DNA of 64,000 bases. Source: CAVSRC01 sp963781775. GTDB taxonomy: Bacteria; Pseudomonadota; Alphaproteobacteria; Rhizobiales; Kaistiaceae. Positions 38,000-46,743 of the stretch are shown here, in pieces. The notes under the pieces are model-generated. The model ran no database searches. It had not been told where the DNA came from and was given only the letters and a program-made list of their open reading frames with translations. Positions within the stretch are counted from its first letter, which is position 1, and every line of letters begins with the position of its first letter. The translations under genes were made by a program, and so were the position numbers. The DNA lies in contig CAWAHE010000017.1 in assembly GCA_963781775.1 (NCBI GenBank), positions 84,789 through 148,788 on the forward strand. The letters are read 5' to 3'.

Positions 38000-38728
38000 T
38001 TGGCAGATCTGACGGGACGGATCGCCGTCGTCACCGGCGCATCGCGCGGCATCGGCTATGCCGCGGCGCTCGGCCTCGCTGCCGCCGGCGCCCATGTCGT
38101 GGCCGTGGCGCGCACCACCGGTGGCCTCGAGGAACTCGACGACGCCATCCGCGCCAGGGGCGGCAGCGCAACGCTGGTGCCGCTCGACCTGAAGGATGGA
38201 CCCGGCATCGACCGGCTGGGCGGCGCCATCCATGAGCGCTGGGGCCGTCTCGACATGCTCTTCGCCAATGCGGGCATGCTTGGCGCCATCACACCGGTCG
38301 GCCACATCGATCCCAAGCTCTGGGACAGGGTGCTTGCCATCAACCTCACGGCGAACTGGCGGCTGATTCGTTCGCTCGATCCCCTGCTCCGCCAGTCCGA
38401 CGCCGGGCGCGCCCTGTTCGTGACCTCCGGTGTGACGAAATCCTGCCGGCCGTTCTGGGGCGTCTATACGGCCACCAAAGCCGGGCTGGAGGCGCTGGTG
38501 CGCACCTATGCCGGTGAGATGGCCAACACCAGCGTGCGCGCCAATCTCCTCGATCCGGGGGCCTTGCGCACCCACATGCGCGCCCAGGCGATGCCGGGCG
38601 AAGATCCGGAGACGCTGAAGTCGCCTGAGGCGGTCTTGCACGACGTGATCCGGATGCTGTCGCCGGACTTCGCCGAGAACAACGTTCTGTTCGAGTTCGC
38701 GACGGGCATCACCACGAAATTCGGGTGA
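38000..38728 (+). CDS. SDR family oxidoreductase
   Basis: 242 residues from a TTG start at 38000, three bases after the purF stop, so translation is probably coupled. The Rossmann NAD(P) motif VVTGASRGIGYAA, NAG in MLFANAGMLG, and the catalytic Ser/Tyr/Lys as FVTSG and GVYTATKAG are present. The short-chain dehydrogenase substrate is unknown. Its conserved place behind purF in alphaproteobacteria does not imply a purine role. Confidence 0.93.
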   Translation: MADLTGRIAVVTGASRGIGYAAALGLAAAGAHVVAVARTTGGLEELDDAIRARGGSATLVPLDLKDGPGIDRLGGAIHERWGRLDMLFANAGMLGAITPVGHIDPKLWDRVLAINLTANWRLIRSLDPLLRQSDAGRALFVTSGVTKSCRPFWGVYTATKAGLEALVRTYAGEMANTSVRANLLDPGALRTHMRAQAMPGEDPETLKSPEAVLHDVIRMLSPDFAENNVLFEFATGITTKFG

Positions 38729-38735
38729 TTGCGCG

Positions 38736-40145
38736 CTATTTCTTGCCGTGGCTTCGCGGCGAGGCCTTGGTCTTTGTCTTTTGCTTGCGCCCTTCATACG
38801 GATTGTCGCCCTTGCGCAACGTCAGGCGAAGCGGAGCACCCGGCAGGTCGAAGTCCGCGCGCAGCGCATTGACGAGGTAGCGCCGCCAGGCGTCGGGCAG
38901 CGCCTCCGGTCGCGAGCAAAACGCGATGAAGGTCGGCGGGCGCGCCTTGGCCTGCGTCAGATAGCGCAGCTTGACGCGGCGGCCGGCGACCGCCGGCGGC
39001 GGATGACGCTCGAGGATTTCGGGAAGCCAGCGGTTGAGGCGCCCCGTCGAGATCCGCCTGTTCCAGATCGCATAGGCGCGGACGACCGCTTCCATCAGCT
39101 TGTCGATCCCCTCGCCCGTGACGCCCGACACCGGCACCAGCATCACGCCCGCCAATTGCGGCAGCAGGCGCGCGGCCTGGTCCTTGAGATCGGCCATGGT
39201 GCGCTGGCGCTCATCGACGAGGTCCCACTTGTCGAGCGCGATCACGATGGCGCGGCCCTCGCTCTCGACCAGATCGGCGATCTGCAGATCCTGCTTCTCG
39301 AAAGGCTGGCCGACATCGAGGACGAGAATGACGACCTCTGCGAAGCGAATGGCGCGCAACGCGTCGCCAACGGCGAGCTTCTCGAGCTTGCCCTCGACCC
39401 GTGCCTTGCGGCGGAGCCCGGCCGTGTCGAAGAGGCGAAACGCCTTGTCGTTCCATGTCCAGTCGACCGCGATGGAATCGCGGGTGATGCCGGCCTCCGG
39501 GCCGGTGAGCATGCGATCCTCGCCGATGATCCGGTTGATCAGGGTGGATTTGCCGGCGTTCGGCCGCCCGACGATGGCAACGCGGATGGGCAGGTCGGCG
39601 GCTTCGCTTTCCTCCTCGTCGTCATCGGTTTCGCCCTCTCCGGCGTGCGCCAGGATGGCGTCGTGAAGGTCGCCGAGGCCCTCGCCGTGTTCGGCCGATA
39701 GGGCGACGGGATCACCGAGGCCGAGGGCGTAGGCCTCCAGGATGCCCGGCTCTCCGGCCCTGCCTTCGGCCTTGTTGGCGACCAGCACGATCGGCCGGCC
39801 GACGCTACGCAGCATTTCGGCGAAGTGCTGGTCGAGCGGCGTAAGTCCGGCGCGGGCGTCGATCATGAACAGGCTGAGATCGGCCGAACGGATGGCGGCC
39901 TCGGTCTGCGCGCGCATGCGCCCGGCGAGCGAATCCACCGGCGCCTCGTCGAGGCCGGCGGTGTCGATGATCGTGAAGGCAAGATCGCCGATGCGCGCAT
40001 CGCCTTCGCGGCGATCGCGGGTGACGCCGGGCAGATCGTCGACCAGCGCAAGGCGCCGGCCGACCAGCCGGTTGAACAGCGTCGATTTGCCGACATTCGG
40101 CCTGCCGACGATCGCGACGCGCAGCGGTCGTCCGCTGGTGGACAT
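38736..40145 (-). CDS. der: Ribosome biogenesis GTPase Der (EngA)
   Basis: 469 residues with two tandem GTPase domains. Domain 1 has GRPNVGKSTLFNRL, DTAGLDE and NKAEG; domain 2 has GRPNAGKSTLINR, DTAGLRRKAR and ALDKWDLV. Each P-loop is intact. The C-terminal KH-like domain (LPDAWRRYLVNALRADFDLPGAPLRL) ends in a basic tail. It is essential for 50S subunit maturation. It converges with the SDR gene and lies 58 bp downstream of the YfgM-like gene on the same strand. Confidence 0.97.
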   Translation of the reverse strand: MSTSGRPLRVAIVGRPNVGKSTLFNRLVGRRLALVDDLPGVTRDRREGDARIGDLAFTIIDTAGLDEAPVDSLAGRMRAQTEAAIRSADLSLFMIDARAGLTPLDQHFAEMLRSVGRPIVLVANKAEGRAGEPGILEAYALGLGDPVALSAEHGEGLGDLHDAILAHAGEGETDDDEEESEAADLPIRVAIVGRPNAGKSTLINRIIGEDRMLTGPEAGITRDSIAVDWTWNDKAFRLFDTAGLRRKARVEGKLEKLAVGDALRAIRFAEVVILVLDVGQPFEKQDLQIADLVESEGRAIVIALDKWDLVDERQRTMADLKDQAARLLPQLAGVMLVPVSGVTGEGIDKLMEAVVRAYAIWNRRISTGRLNRWLPEILERHPPPAVAGRRVKLRYLTQAKARPPTFIAFCSRPEALPDAWRRYLVNALRADFDLPGAPLRLTLRKGDNPYEGRKQKTKTKASPRSHGKK

Positions 40146-40203
40146 GGCAAAGCTCCGCAGCGGGCCCTGTTGGATGGCCCGAGCGATCCGGTGCGGCCCC
40201 TGC

Positions 40204-40887
40204 CTAGCCTTGCGGCTTGGCAGTCTCCGGCGGCGCGCCGACGCGCGCCGTTATCAGCGCGAGCATGACCTGGGCGCGCTGGCGAAGATCCTGGGGCGTT
40301 TCCTGATCGGAGTTGATTTCATCGAAATACTTGCGCGCCGCATCGAGATCCCCGGCGCGCCACGCGGCAAGGCCGAGAAGTTCGCGCGCGTTGTGGCGCC
40401 AGATGTTGCCGGTCGCGGCAAGATCGCCGATGCGGCTCTGGAGATCGGACAGTCCGGTGGTATCGACGAGCAGCACGGCCGCGCGCAGCCGCGCCAGCGC
40501 CTTTACCTCGTCGGAAATGTCGCCGCGGGCGGCGATGGCGTCGTATTCGGCGACTGCTCCCTTGGCGTCGCCGGTGGCGGCCTTTTCCGAGGCGATCCGG
40601 AATCCGGCGAGAACCGGGTAGCGGCCGCTGCCGTTGGCCTCGACCGCCTGGAGGGCGGCGATGGCTTCCTCGTGCTTGCCGGCGTTGGCGAGTTCGATCG
40701 CGGCGAGGAACCGGTCGCCCGTCGCCTCGGCCTGCTGCTCCTGCCAGTAGACCCAGCCGCGATAGCCGGCGGTGCCCACGACGATGAGAATCGCCAGCCC
40801 GATGACAAAGGGGCCGAATCGGTCCCAGAGCTTCCGGGCGTGCTCGTTGCGGAGGTCCTCGTCGACCTCTTTGAAAATATCGCTCAT
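40204..40887 (-). CDS. YfgM-like TPR membrane protein
   Basis: 227 residues: a cytoplasmic N-terminus (MSDIFKEVDEDLRNEHARKLW), one TM helix (FGPFVIGLAILIVVGTAGYRGW) and a TPR-like helical periplasmic domain (GKHEEAIAALQAVEANGS..., GDLDAARKYFDEIN). This is the TPR_21/YfgM family, which in E. coli is an ancillary SecYEG factor linked to periplasmic chaperones. The der partner immediately downstream matches the E. coli order yfgM-bamB-der, although bamB is absent here. Confidence 0.9.
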   Translation of the reverse strand: MSDIFKEVDEDLRNEHARKLWDRFGPFVIGLAILIVVGTAGYRGWVYWQEQQAEATGDRFLAAIELANAGKHEEAIAALQAVEANGSGRYPVLAGFRIASEKAATGDAKGAVAEYDAIAARGDISDEVKALARLRAAVLLVDTTGLSDLQSRIGDLAATGNIWRHNARELLGLAAWRAGDLDAARKYFDEINSDQETPQDLRQRAQVMLALITARVGAPPETAKPQG

Positions 40888-41195
40888 TGCACCTCGTCAG
40901 TGCGTCCCGCCAGAACGAACCCCGGCAGCGCGGCGGCACATTATCGTCCGCCTCGCAGCGTTGCAAATGCAGGAAAAACAACAGGCTGGCAGGACGAACG
41001 GCACCCTGGGGACGCTGTTCGCGCGCCTCAGAGCGAGGCGACTGCGCCCTCCGGGATCACGGGAATTTGCTTCAAATGTGGCTGATTTCCGCGGTTACGC
41101 GTTGTTCATTGTCTGTGTGATAATCTAGCCTTGGCTGAGTATGAGGAGACGGGCGGTCTGGCGGAGACCGGCATACAAACGGGGGGCCTTGGGCC
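40888..41195. other. Intergenic region before the L,D-transpeptidase pair
   Basis: 308 bp between divergent genes. It should hold both promoters, but no box is convincing. No RNA gene or repeat is recognised. Confidence 0.5.
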
Positions 41196-41615
41196 ATGAA
41201 ACCGATTGTCTGGGCGGTGGCGATTGCGGCCACGCTTCTTTCCGCGCCTGCCATGGCCTCGTCCATCGTCGCGCGGGTCGACCTCTCCGAACAACGCATG
41301 CAGGTCTTCGTCGACGGCTATCAACGGTACTCGTGGCCGGTATCGACGGCGCGCCGGGGCTACCGGACGCCGGTTGGAACGTTTCGCCCGCAGCGGCTTG
41401 AAGTGAAGTGGTACTCGCGCAAATACCACATGTCGCCGATGCCGCACTCGATCTTCTTCCTCGGCGGCTACGCCATCCACGGCACCAATGTCGTCACACG
41501 CCTGGGCACGCCCGCCTCGCATGGTTGCGTGCGGCTGCACCCAAGCAACGCGGCAACGCTGTTTTCTCTGGTCAGCCAGTCGCGCGGCAGCACCAAGATC
41601 GTCGTCACCCGCTGA
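41196..41615 (+). CDS. L,D-transpeptidase (YkuD), short form
   Basis: 139 residues: a signal peptide (ending SAPAMA-SS) and essentially only the YkuD domain. The catalytic motif is complete: IHGTNVVTRLGTPASHGCVRLHPSNA, with the nucleophilic Cys in SHGC and the conserved His and Arg. Such enzymes make 3-3 cross-links in peptidoglycan or attach proteins to it. The next gene is a longer paralogue 16 bp downstream. Confidence 0.95.
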   Translation: MKPIVWAVAIAATLLSAPAMASSIVARVDLSEQRMQVFVDGYQRYSWPVSTARRGYRTPVGTFRPQRLEVKWYSRKYHMSPMPHSIFFLGGYAIHGTNVVTRLGTPASHGCVRLHPSNAATLFSLVSQSRGSTKIVVTR

Positions 41616-41631
41616 GGCAACCGAGGCCGTC

Positions 41632-42180
41632 ATGTCGATGAACACACAATCCGTGCGGCCCAGCCTGCGCTGGGCCCTGGCACCGGCGGTGGCGGCGATT
41701 ATGAGCGCCGGCGCCATTTCCTTCGCCGAAGCCGACGAGATCCTACTTGCCAGCGCGAGCGCTACGGCAGGCGATGTGGCAGCGGTCGAGGGTGCGGTTG
41801 AGCCGGAGGAGCCGGCGGGTCCGAAAGTGATCGCCCGCGTCGACCTGTCCGACCAGACCATGACCGTCTACGTCGACGAGAAGCTGTCATACGTGTTCAG
41901 GGTTTCGACCGGCCGCAAGGGCTATGGCACGCCGACCGGGCGGTGGAACGCCCAATGGCTGTCGCCGAAGCACCGATCCAAAAAGTATCACAACGCCCCG
42001 ATGCCATGGTCGGTCTTCTTCCATGGCGGCTATGCCGTACACGGCACCACCGAGGTGCGCCGGCTGGGCCGCGCCGCCTCGCATGGCTGCGTGCGGCTGC
42101 ACCCGTCGAACGCGAAGATCTTCTACCAGCTGGTTCGCGAAAACGGCAAAGAGAACACGCTGGTCAGCATCGTCCGCTAG
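41632..42180 (+). CDS. L,D-transpeptidase (YkuD), paralogue with linker
   Basis: 182 residues from the ATG at 41632. An N-terminal signal or anchor (RWALAPAVAAIMSAGAISFA) and an acidic linker (AAVEGAVEPEEPAGP) precede the YkuD domain: VIARVDLSDQTMTVYVDEKLSYVFRVSTGRKGYGTPTG and HGTTEVRRLGRAASHGCVRLHPSNAKIFY. The two paralogues align from IVARVDLS/VIARVDLS to the end, so this is a recent tandem duplication. They are co-directional and 16 bp apart, and end at a strong terminator. Confidence 0.95.
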   Translation: MSMNTQSVRPSLRWALAPAVAAIMSAGAISFAEADEILLASASATAGDVAAVEGAVEPEEPAGPKVIARVDLSDQTMTVYVDEKLSYVFRVSTGRKGYGTPTGRWNAQWLSPKHRSKKYHNAPMPWSVFFHGGYAVHGTTEVRRLGRAASHGCVRLHPSNAKIFYQLVRENGKENTLVSIVR

Positions 42181-42358
42181 GCGGTGTGGGCGCTGCCTCG
42201 CGATTTCTTCCGGGGGTTGTGACGCCGTTCACAGACAGGCGCCGGCTGAACGCCTACTTAAGGCGTGTTCAGATCATGGACCGGGTTTCCCGAGTCCCCG
42301 CTCGAAAATCGCACGCCTTACCCCGCCCCCCCTCAAGGCGTTCACGGTCCTGATCCCC

Positions 42359-42390
42359 TCGCCGCCCGGTCCCCACCGGGCGGCGATTTT
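42359..42390 (+). terminator. Rho-independent terminator after L,D-transpeptidases
   Basis: TCGCCGCCCGGT (42359-42370) pairs with ACCGGGCGGCGA (42375-42386) around four C, followed by TTTT. It lies about 180 bp after the second stop codon. Confidence 0.88.
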
Positions 42391-42476
42391 CGTTCTTGCT
42401 CACACCGTCGGCCCGTTGCAACGATTAGGACATCTCGCACCGGGCAGCTCAAACGCAATTTGGGGAGCGACTTCAA

Positions 42477-43118
42477 ATGGGATTGATACGCGTCGCCGGG
42501 TTCTCACTGTCGATCGACGGATTTGGCGCAGGCCCCCAGCAGAGCCTTGACGATCCGCTCGGCAAGCGCGGGATGGAGCTGCACGAGTGGTTTCTCGGCA
42601 CCAAGACGTTCCGCGCGATGACCGGCGATGGCGGCGGATCCGACGGTGTAGATGAGGATTACGCTGCCCGCTCCATGGCCGGGTTCGGCGCCTTCATCCT
42701 CGGCCGCAACATGTTCGGCCCTGTGCGTGGCGAATGGCCGAACGACAGCTGGAAGGGCTGGTGGGGCGACGACCCGCCCTATCACACGCCGGTCTTCGTG
42801 CTGACCCACCACGCCCGCGCGCCGATCGAGATGGAGGGCGGCACCGTCTTCCACTTCGTCACCGAGGGAATCGAGGCCGCGCTCGACAAAGCAAGAGCGG
42901 CGGCCGGAGACCTGGACATCAAGATCGGCGGCGGCGTCTCGACGGTGCGGCAGTATCTGAAAGCGGGGGTCATCGGCGAACTGCACTTTGCAATCGCCCC
43001 GGTGGTCCTCGGCCGCGGCGAGGCAATGTTCACGGGCATCGATTTGCCGGGGCTTGGCTATCAGGTCACCGAGCACGTCGCGACCAACCACGCGACCCAT
43101 GTCGTGCTCAGGAAGTAG
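42477..43118 (+). CDS. Dihydrofolate reductase family protein (RibD C-terminal-like)
   Basis: 213 residues with GGGGAG upstream of the ATG. The opening SLSIDGFGAGP, FGAFILGRNMFGPVRGEW in the middle, and IKIGGGVSTVRQYLKAGVIGELHFAIAPVVLGRGE near the end are the signature of the RibD_C/YwjB-like DHFR family. No cytidine deaminase domain is attached, so it is not a full RibD. Stand-alone members are NADPH reductases of unknown substrate. Confidence 0.92.
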   Translation: MGLIRVAGFSLSIDGFGAGPQQSLDDPLGKRGMELHEWFLGTKTFRAMTGDGGGSDGVDEDYAARSMAGFGAFILGRNMFGPVRGEWPNDSWKGWWGDDPPYHTPVFVLTHHARAPIEMEGGTVFHFVTEGIEAALDKARAAAGDLDIKIGGGVSTVRQYLKAGVIGELHFAIAPVVLGRGEAMFTGIDLPGLGYQVTEHVATNHATHVVLRK

Positions 43119-43121
43119 CGG

Positions 43122-44669
43122 TCACTCCCACTCGATCGTGCCGGGCGGCTTGGACGTCACGTCATAGACGACGCGGTTGACGCCCTTGACCTCGTTGATG
43201 ATGCGGGTGGCGGCGCGGCCAAGGAATTCCATGTCGAAATGGAAGAAGTCGGCGGTCATGCCATCCGTGGAGGTGACCGCGCGCAGCGCCAGCACGAAGT
43301 CGTAGGTGCGGCCGTCGCCCATGACGCCCACCGACTGCACCGGCAGGAGCACGGCGAAGGCCTGCCAGATGGCGTCGTAGAGGCCGGCGCGCCTGATCTC
43401 GTCGAGATAGACGGCGTCGGCCCGGCGGAGGATTTCCAGCTTCTCCCGCGTCACCCCGCCGGGAATGCGGATGGCGAGGCCCGGCCCCGGGAACGGGTGG
43501 CGGCCGACAAAGGCCTCGGGCAGACCCAGTTCGCGGCCGAGAGCGCGGACCTCATCCTTGAACAGCTCGCGCAGCGGCTCGACCAGTTTCATGTTCATGC
43601 GCGCCGGAAGGCCACCGACATTGTGGTGCGACTTGATGGTGACCGACGGGCCGCCGGTGAAGGAGACGCTCTCGATCACGTCGGGATAGAGCGTGCCCTG
43701 GGCGAGGAAGTCGGCGCCGCCGACCTTCTTCGCCTCGGCCTCGAAGACGTCGATGAACAGCCGCCCGATGGTCTTGCGTTTCTTCTCCGGGTCGGCCTCG
43801 CCCTCCAGCGCGGAAATGAACGTGTCACTGGCGTCGACGTGAACGAGCGGGATGTTGTAGTGGCCACGGAAGAGATCGACGACTTCCCTCGCCTCGTTCA
43901 GCCGCATGAGGCCGTGATCGACCAGAATGCAGGTGAGCTGGTCGCCGACCGCCTCGTGGATGAGGACCGCGGCCACAGCCGAGTCGACGCCGCCCGACAG
44001 GCCGCAGATGACGCGGCCCTTGCCGACCTGCTCGCGAATGCGGGCGATGGCCTGATCGCGGAACGCCGCCATCGTCCAGTCACCGGTGAGGCCAGCGATG
44101 TTGTGGACGAAGTTCGACAGGATCTTTGCGCCGTCGGGCGTGTGGACCACCTCGAGGTGAAACTGGGTGGCGTAGAAGCGCCGTGCCTCGTCGGCGATCA
44201 TGGCGAAGGGCGCACCTTCCGAGACGCCCACCGCCTTGAAGCCGGGCGGAAGCGCGGTGACGCGGTCACCGTGGCTCATCCACACCTGATGATGCTCGCC
44301 CGGCCGCCATACGCCCTCGGTCAACGCCGAGGCCTGCGTCAGTTCGACCAGCGCACGACCGAACTCGCGATTGTGCTCGCCCTCCACCTTGCCGCCGAGC
44401 TGGAGCGCGATCGCCTGCTCGCCGTAGCAGATGCCCAGCACCGGAACGCCGGCCTCATAGACCGACATGGGCGGCAGCGGCGCGTCCTTGTCGAGGACAG
44501 AAGCCGGGCCACCGGAGAGCACGATCGCCTTCGGCTTGAGCCGGGCCATCGCCTCTTCGGCTTTCGAGAAAGGCGCGATCTCGCAGTAGACCCCCGTCTC
44601 GCGGATTCGCCGCGCGATGAGCTGGGTAACCTGGCTACCGAGATCGATGATGAGGACTGTGTCGGTCAT
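43122..44669 (-). CDS. guaA: GMP synthase (glutamine-hydrolysing)
   Basis: 515 residues from the ATG at 44669 (MTDTVLIIDLGSQ). The class I amidotransferase domain has the nucleophile in LGICYGEQ and His/Glu in FHLEVVHTPDG. The ATP-pyrophosphatase domain has the PP-loop GLSGGVDSAV. The C-terminal dimerisation domain ends at KPPGTIEWE. It converts XMP to GMP. guaB lies elsewhere in this window (51110-52600). It is the third gene of a minus-strand operon after rsmB and mtn, 37 bp downstream of mtn. Confidence 0.97.
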   Translation of the reverse strand: MTDTVLIIDLGSQVTQLIARRIRETGVYCEIAPFSKAEEAMARLKPKAIVLSGGPASVLDKDAPLPPMSVYEAGVPVLGICYGEQAIALQLGGKVEGEHNREFGRALVELTQASALTEGVWRPGEHHQVWMSHGDRVTALPPGFKAVGVSEGAPFAMIADEARRFYATQFHLEVVHTPDGAKILSNFVHNIAGLTGDWTMAAFRDQAIARIREQVGKGRVICGLSGGVDSAVAAVLIHEAVGDQLTCILVDHGLMRLNEAREVVDLFRGHYNIPLVHVDASDTFISALEGEADPEKKRKTIGRLFIDVFEAEAKKVGGADFLAQGTLYPDVIESVSFTGGPSVTIKSHHNVGGLPARMNMKLVEPLRELFKDEVRALGRELGLPEAFVGRHPFPGPGLAIRIPGGVTREKLEILRRADAVYLDEIRRAGLYDAIWQAFAVLLPVQSVGVMGDGRTYDFVLALRAVTSTDGMTADFFHFDMEFLGRAATRIINEVKGVNRVVYDVTSKPPGTIEWE

Positions 44670-44706
44670 GGTCCGAATTAGCTGAGTCACCGACGGCAGG
44701 CAATCG

Positions 44707-45369
44707 TTACGACGCCGCGCCCAGAACAAAGTTTCCAGCGGCTACCTGAGCGAAGAAACCCTTCAGCGCCGTCGCGAGTTTGTCGTCGATGACGTGGAGG
44801 TATTCGGTCCAGTCGTGGAGGCCGGTCAGGTCGTTGCGGCCGTCACTGATCCCGCGGAGCCCGATCATCGCGACATCAAACCGCCGAGAGGCGCGCAGCA
44901 CCGCGAAGGACTCCATGTCGACCATGTCGGCGTCGATGGCGTCGTAGCCGGCGCCCGAGATGATGGCGCCGCCGGTGGAGATCGACGCCGCCGGAACGCC
45001 TCCGATCCTGTGCGGAATAGCGATGATCGCGGGCTCGTCGAGAAACGGGGTGGTGCCCTTTGGGAATCCGAGCGGCGAGGCATCCATGTCGCGATAGGCG
45101 ACGCTGGCGATCTGGTAGATGCCCGCGTGCTCCAGCGTGCGCGACCCGGCCGAGCCCAGCGAGAAGACGAGATCCGGCTTGCGACCGGCGGCGTCGAGGC
45201 GCGCCAGCGCCGCGGCCGTGGCTGCGGCGGCCTCTACCGGGCCGACACCGGTGATCAGCGGTTCGATCAGAGTCTTGAGGCGCGGCCCATATTCCTGCTC
45301 CGTCGCCATGACGAAGAGCACGCTGAGACCGCCGATGCGGACTACGTCTGGCCCGGCGTCGGCCGTCAT
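44707..45369 (-). CDS. 5'-methylthioadenosine/S-adenosylhomocysteine nucleosidase-like
   Basis: 220 residues from the ATG at 45369, which overlaps the rsmB stop codon (ATGA). The phosphorylase fold is indicated by SVLFVMATEQEYGPRLKTL, ITGVGPVEAAAATAAAL, VFSLGSAGS and the catalytic region DMVDMESFAVLRA, with the Asp of the base position in RGISDGRNDL. Its purine-salvage context (rsmB-mtn-guaA) fits adenine recovery from SAM by-products made by the methyltransferase in the same operon. Confidence 0.9.
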   Translation of the reverse strand: MTADAGPDVVRIGGLSVLFVMATEQEYGPRLKTLIEPLITGVGPVEAAAATAAALARLDAAGRKPDLVFSLGSAGSRTLEHAGIYQIASVAYRDMDASPLGFPKGTTPFLDEPAIIAIPHRIGGVPAASISTGGAIISGAGYDAIDADMVDMESFAVLRASRRFDVAMIGLRGISDGRNDLTGLHDWTEYLHVIDDKLATALKGFFAQVAAGNFVLGAAS

Positions 45370-46646
45370 GCGCGCCTCAGGACCGATACGAAGAATCCGT
45401 CCGTGCCGGTCAGCCGCGGCGACAGGACGAGCCCGGCGCCCACGTCGAGCGCCGCGTCCGCCAGCCCGGAAACGCTCGACGCGACCTCCGCCGGCTGCAC
45501 CGCCTGGAAGTCGGTCGCATGGCCGAGAAACGTCGCGATTTGATCGGCATTCTCGTCCGGCAGAAGCGAGCACGTGACGTAGATGAGCCGGCCGCCCGGC
45601 TTGACGTAGCGGACGGCGTCGGCGAGGAGCGCCGCCTGCTCACCAACCCGCTCGGCAAGGGCGCGGTCGGTCAGGCGCCATTTGGCATCGGGCCGGCGGC
45701 GCCAGACGCCGGTGCCGGTGCACGGCGCGTCGATGAGGACGGCATCCATGCGGCCGGCGAGATCGTCCAGAGACGCGCCAGCCTCGCGCACCTGAACGTT
45801 GCGGGCGCCTGCCCGCTTCAGCCGTTCGAAAATCGGCGCCAGGCGGGCGCGGTCCCTATCGGTGGCGAAGACCTGTCCCTTGTTGTCCATGACCGAAGCC
45901 AGCGCCAGCGTCTTGCCGCCGGCGCCGGCGCACAGATCGAGCACCTGTTCGCCGGGGCGCGCGCCGACCATCAGCGCCGCAACCTGGCTGCCCTCGTCCT
46001 GGACCTCGAACCAGCCCTTCTGGAAAGCCGGCTCGTTCTGGACGTTGGGGTGTCGCCCCTCGCCGATGGTCGCCGGAATACGCAGGCCGTCACCAGCGAA
46101 GCGGGAATCGATCGCACCAAATTTCGCCAGTGCCTTGCGGACCTTGTCGCGGTCGGCCTTGAGCCGATTGATGCGCATGTCGAGCGGCGGACGCAGCGCC
46201 AGCGCCTCCCCTTCCGCGACCCAGCCATCGCCGAACACGCGCTCGAAGCGGGGCGCCAGCCATTCGGGCAGGTCGGCACGAATGTGTGCCGGGGCGCCAC
46301 CGATGTCGACGGCGGCGAGCCGTGACGTCTCGGCATCGCTTAGCGGATCTGGTGAATGCGGGTCACCCGCGAACATCGCTACGAGGCCATCAACGCCAGC
46401 GCCCCATCGCCAGCCGACCGTGGCGAGCACCAGGGCGCGCGGCGTGTCCTCGCCCATGACCCACGCGGCCGACTGTCGCCAGCGCAAGGCATCGTAGACG
46501 ACGTTGCCGATGGCGGCGCGGTCTCCGGAGCCGGCGAACCGGTGGGCAACGCCCCAATCCTTGAGCGCCTCTGCGACCGGGCGGTAGCGCGCCTCGATCG
46601 CTCCGACGACCTCCATGGCCGCTGCCAGGCGGCCTCCCTGTTTCAC
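45366..46646 (-). CDS. rsmB: RsmB/NOP family 16S rRNA (cytosine-C5) methyltransferase
   Basis: 426 residues. An N-terminal NusB-like helical domain (about 1-120) is followed by the SAM methyltransferase core: VLDLCAGAGGKTLALAS (motif I), MDAVLIDAPCTGTGVWRR (Cys of motif IV) and LIYVTCSLLPDEN (catalytic Cys of motif VI). Both cysteines of the RNA m5C mechanism are present. It is the first gene of the operon with mtn and guaA, and the coupling is exact (ATGA). Confidence 0.94.
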   Translation of the reverse strand: MKQGGRLAAAMEVVGAIEARYRPVAEALKDWGVAHRFAGSGDRAAIGNVVYDALRWRQSAAWVMGEDTPRALVLATVGWRWGAGVDGLVAMFAGDPHSPDPLSDAETSRLAAVDIGGAPAHIRADLPEWLAPRFERVFGDGWVAEGEALALRPPLDMRINRLKADRDKVRKALAKFGAIDSRFAGDGLRIPATIGEGRHPNVQNEPAFQKGWFEVQDEGSQVAALMVGARPGEQVLDLCAGAGGKTLALASVMDNKGQVFATDRDRARLAPIFERLKRAGARNVQVREAGASLDDLAGRMDAVLIDAPCTGTGVWRRRPDAKWRLTDRALAERVGEQAALLADAVRYVKPGGRLIYVTCSLLPDENADQIATFLGHATDFQAVQPAEVASSVSGLADAALDVGAGLVLSPRLTGTDGFFVSVLRRA

Positions 46647-46743
46647 GCTGACGCTCTCCCAGATCTCACAGACCGAAAATGATATCGACCGGAGAGATCA
46701 GCCACAGGAGGACAAGAATAGCCAGCCCTGGAGCGGACGCTCG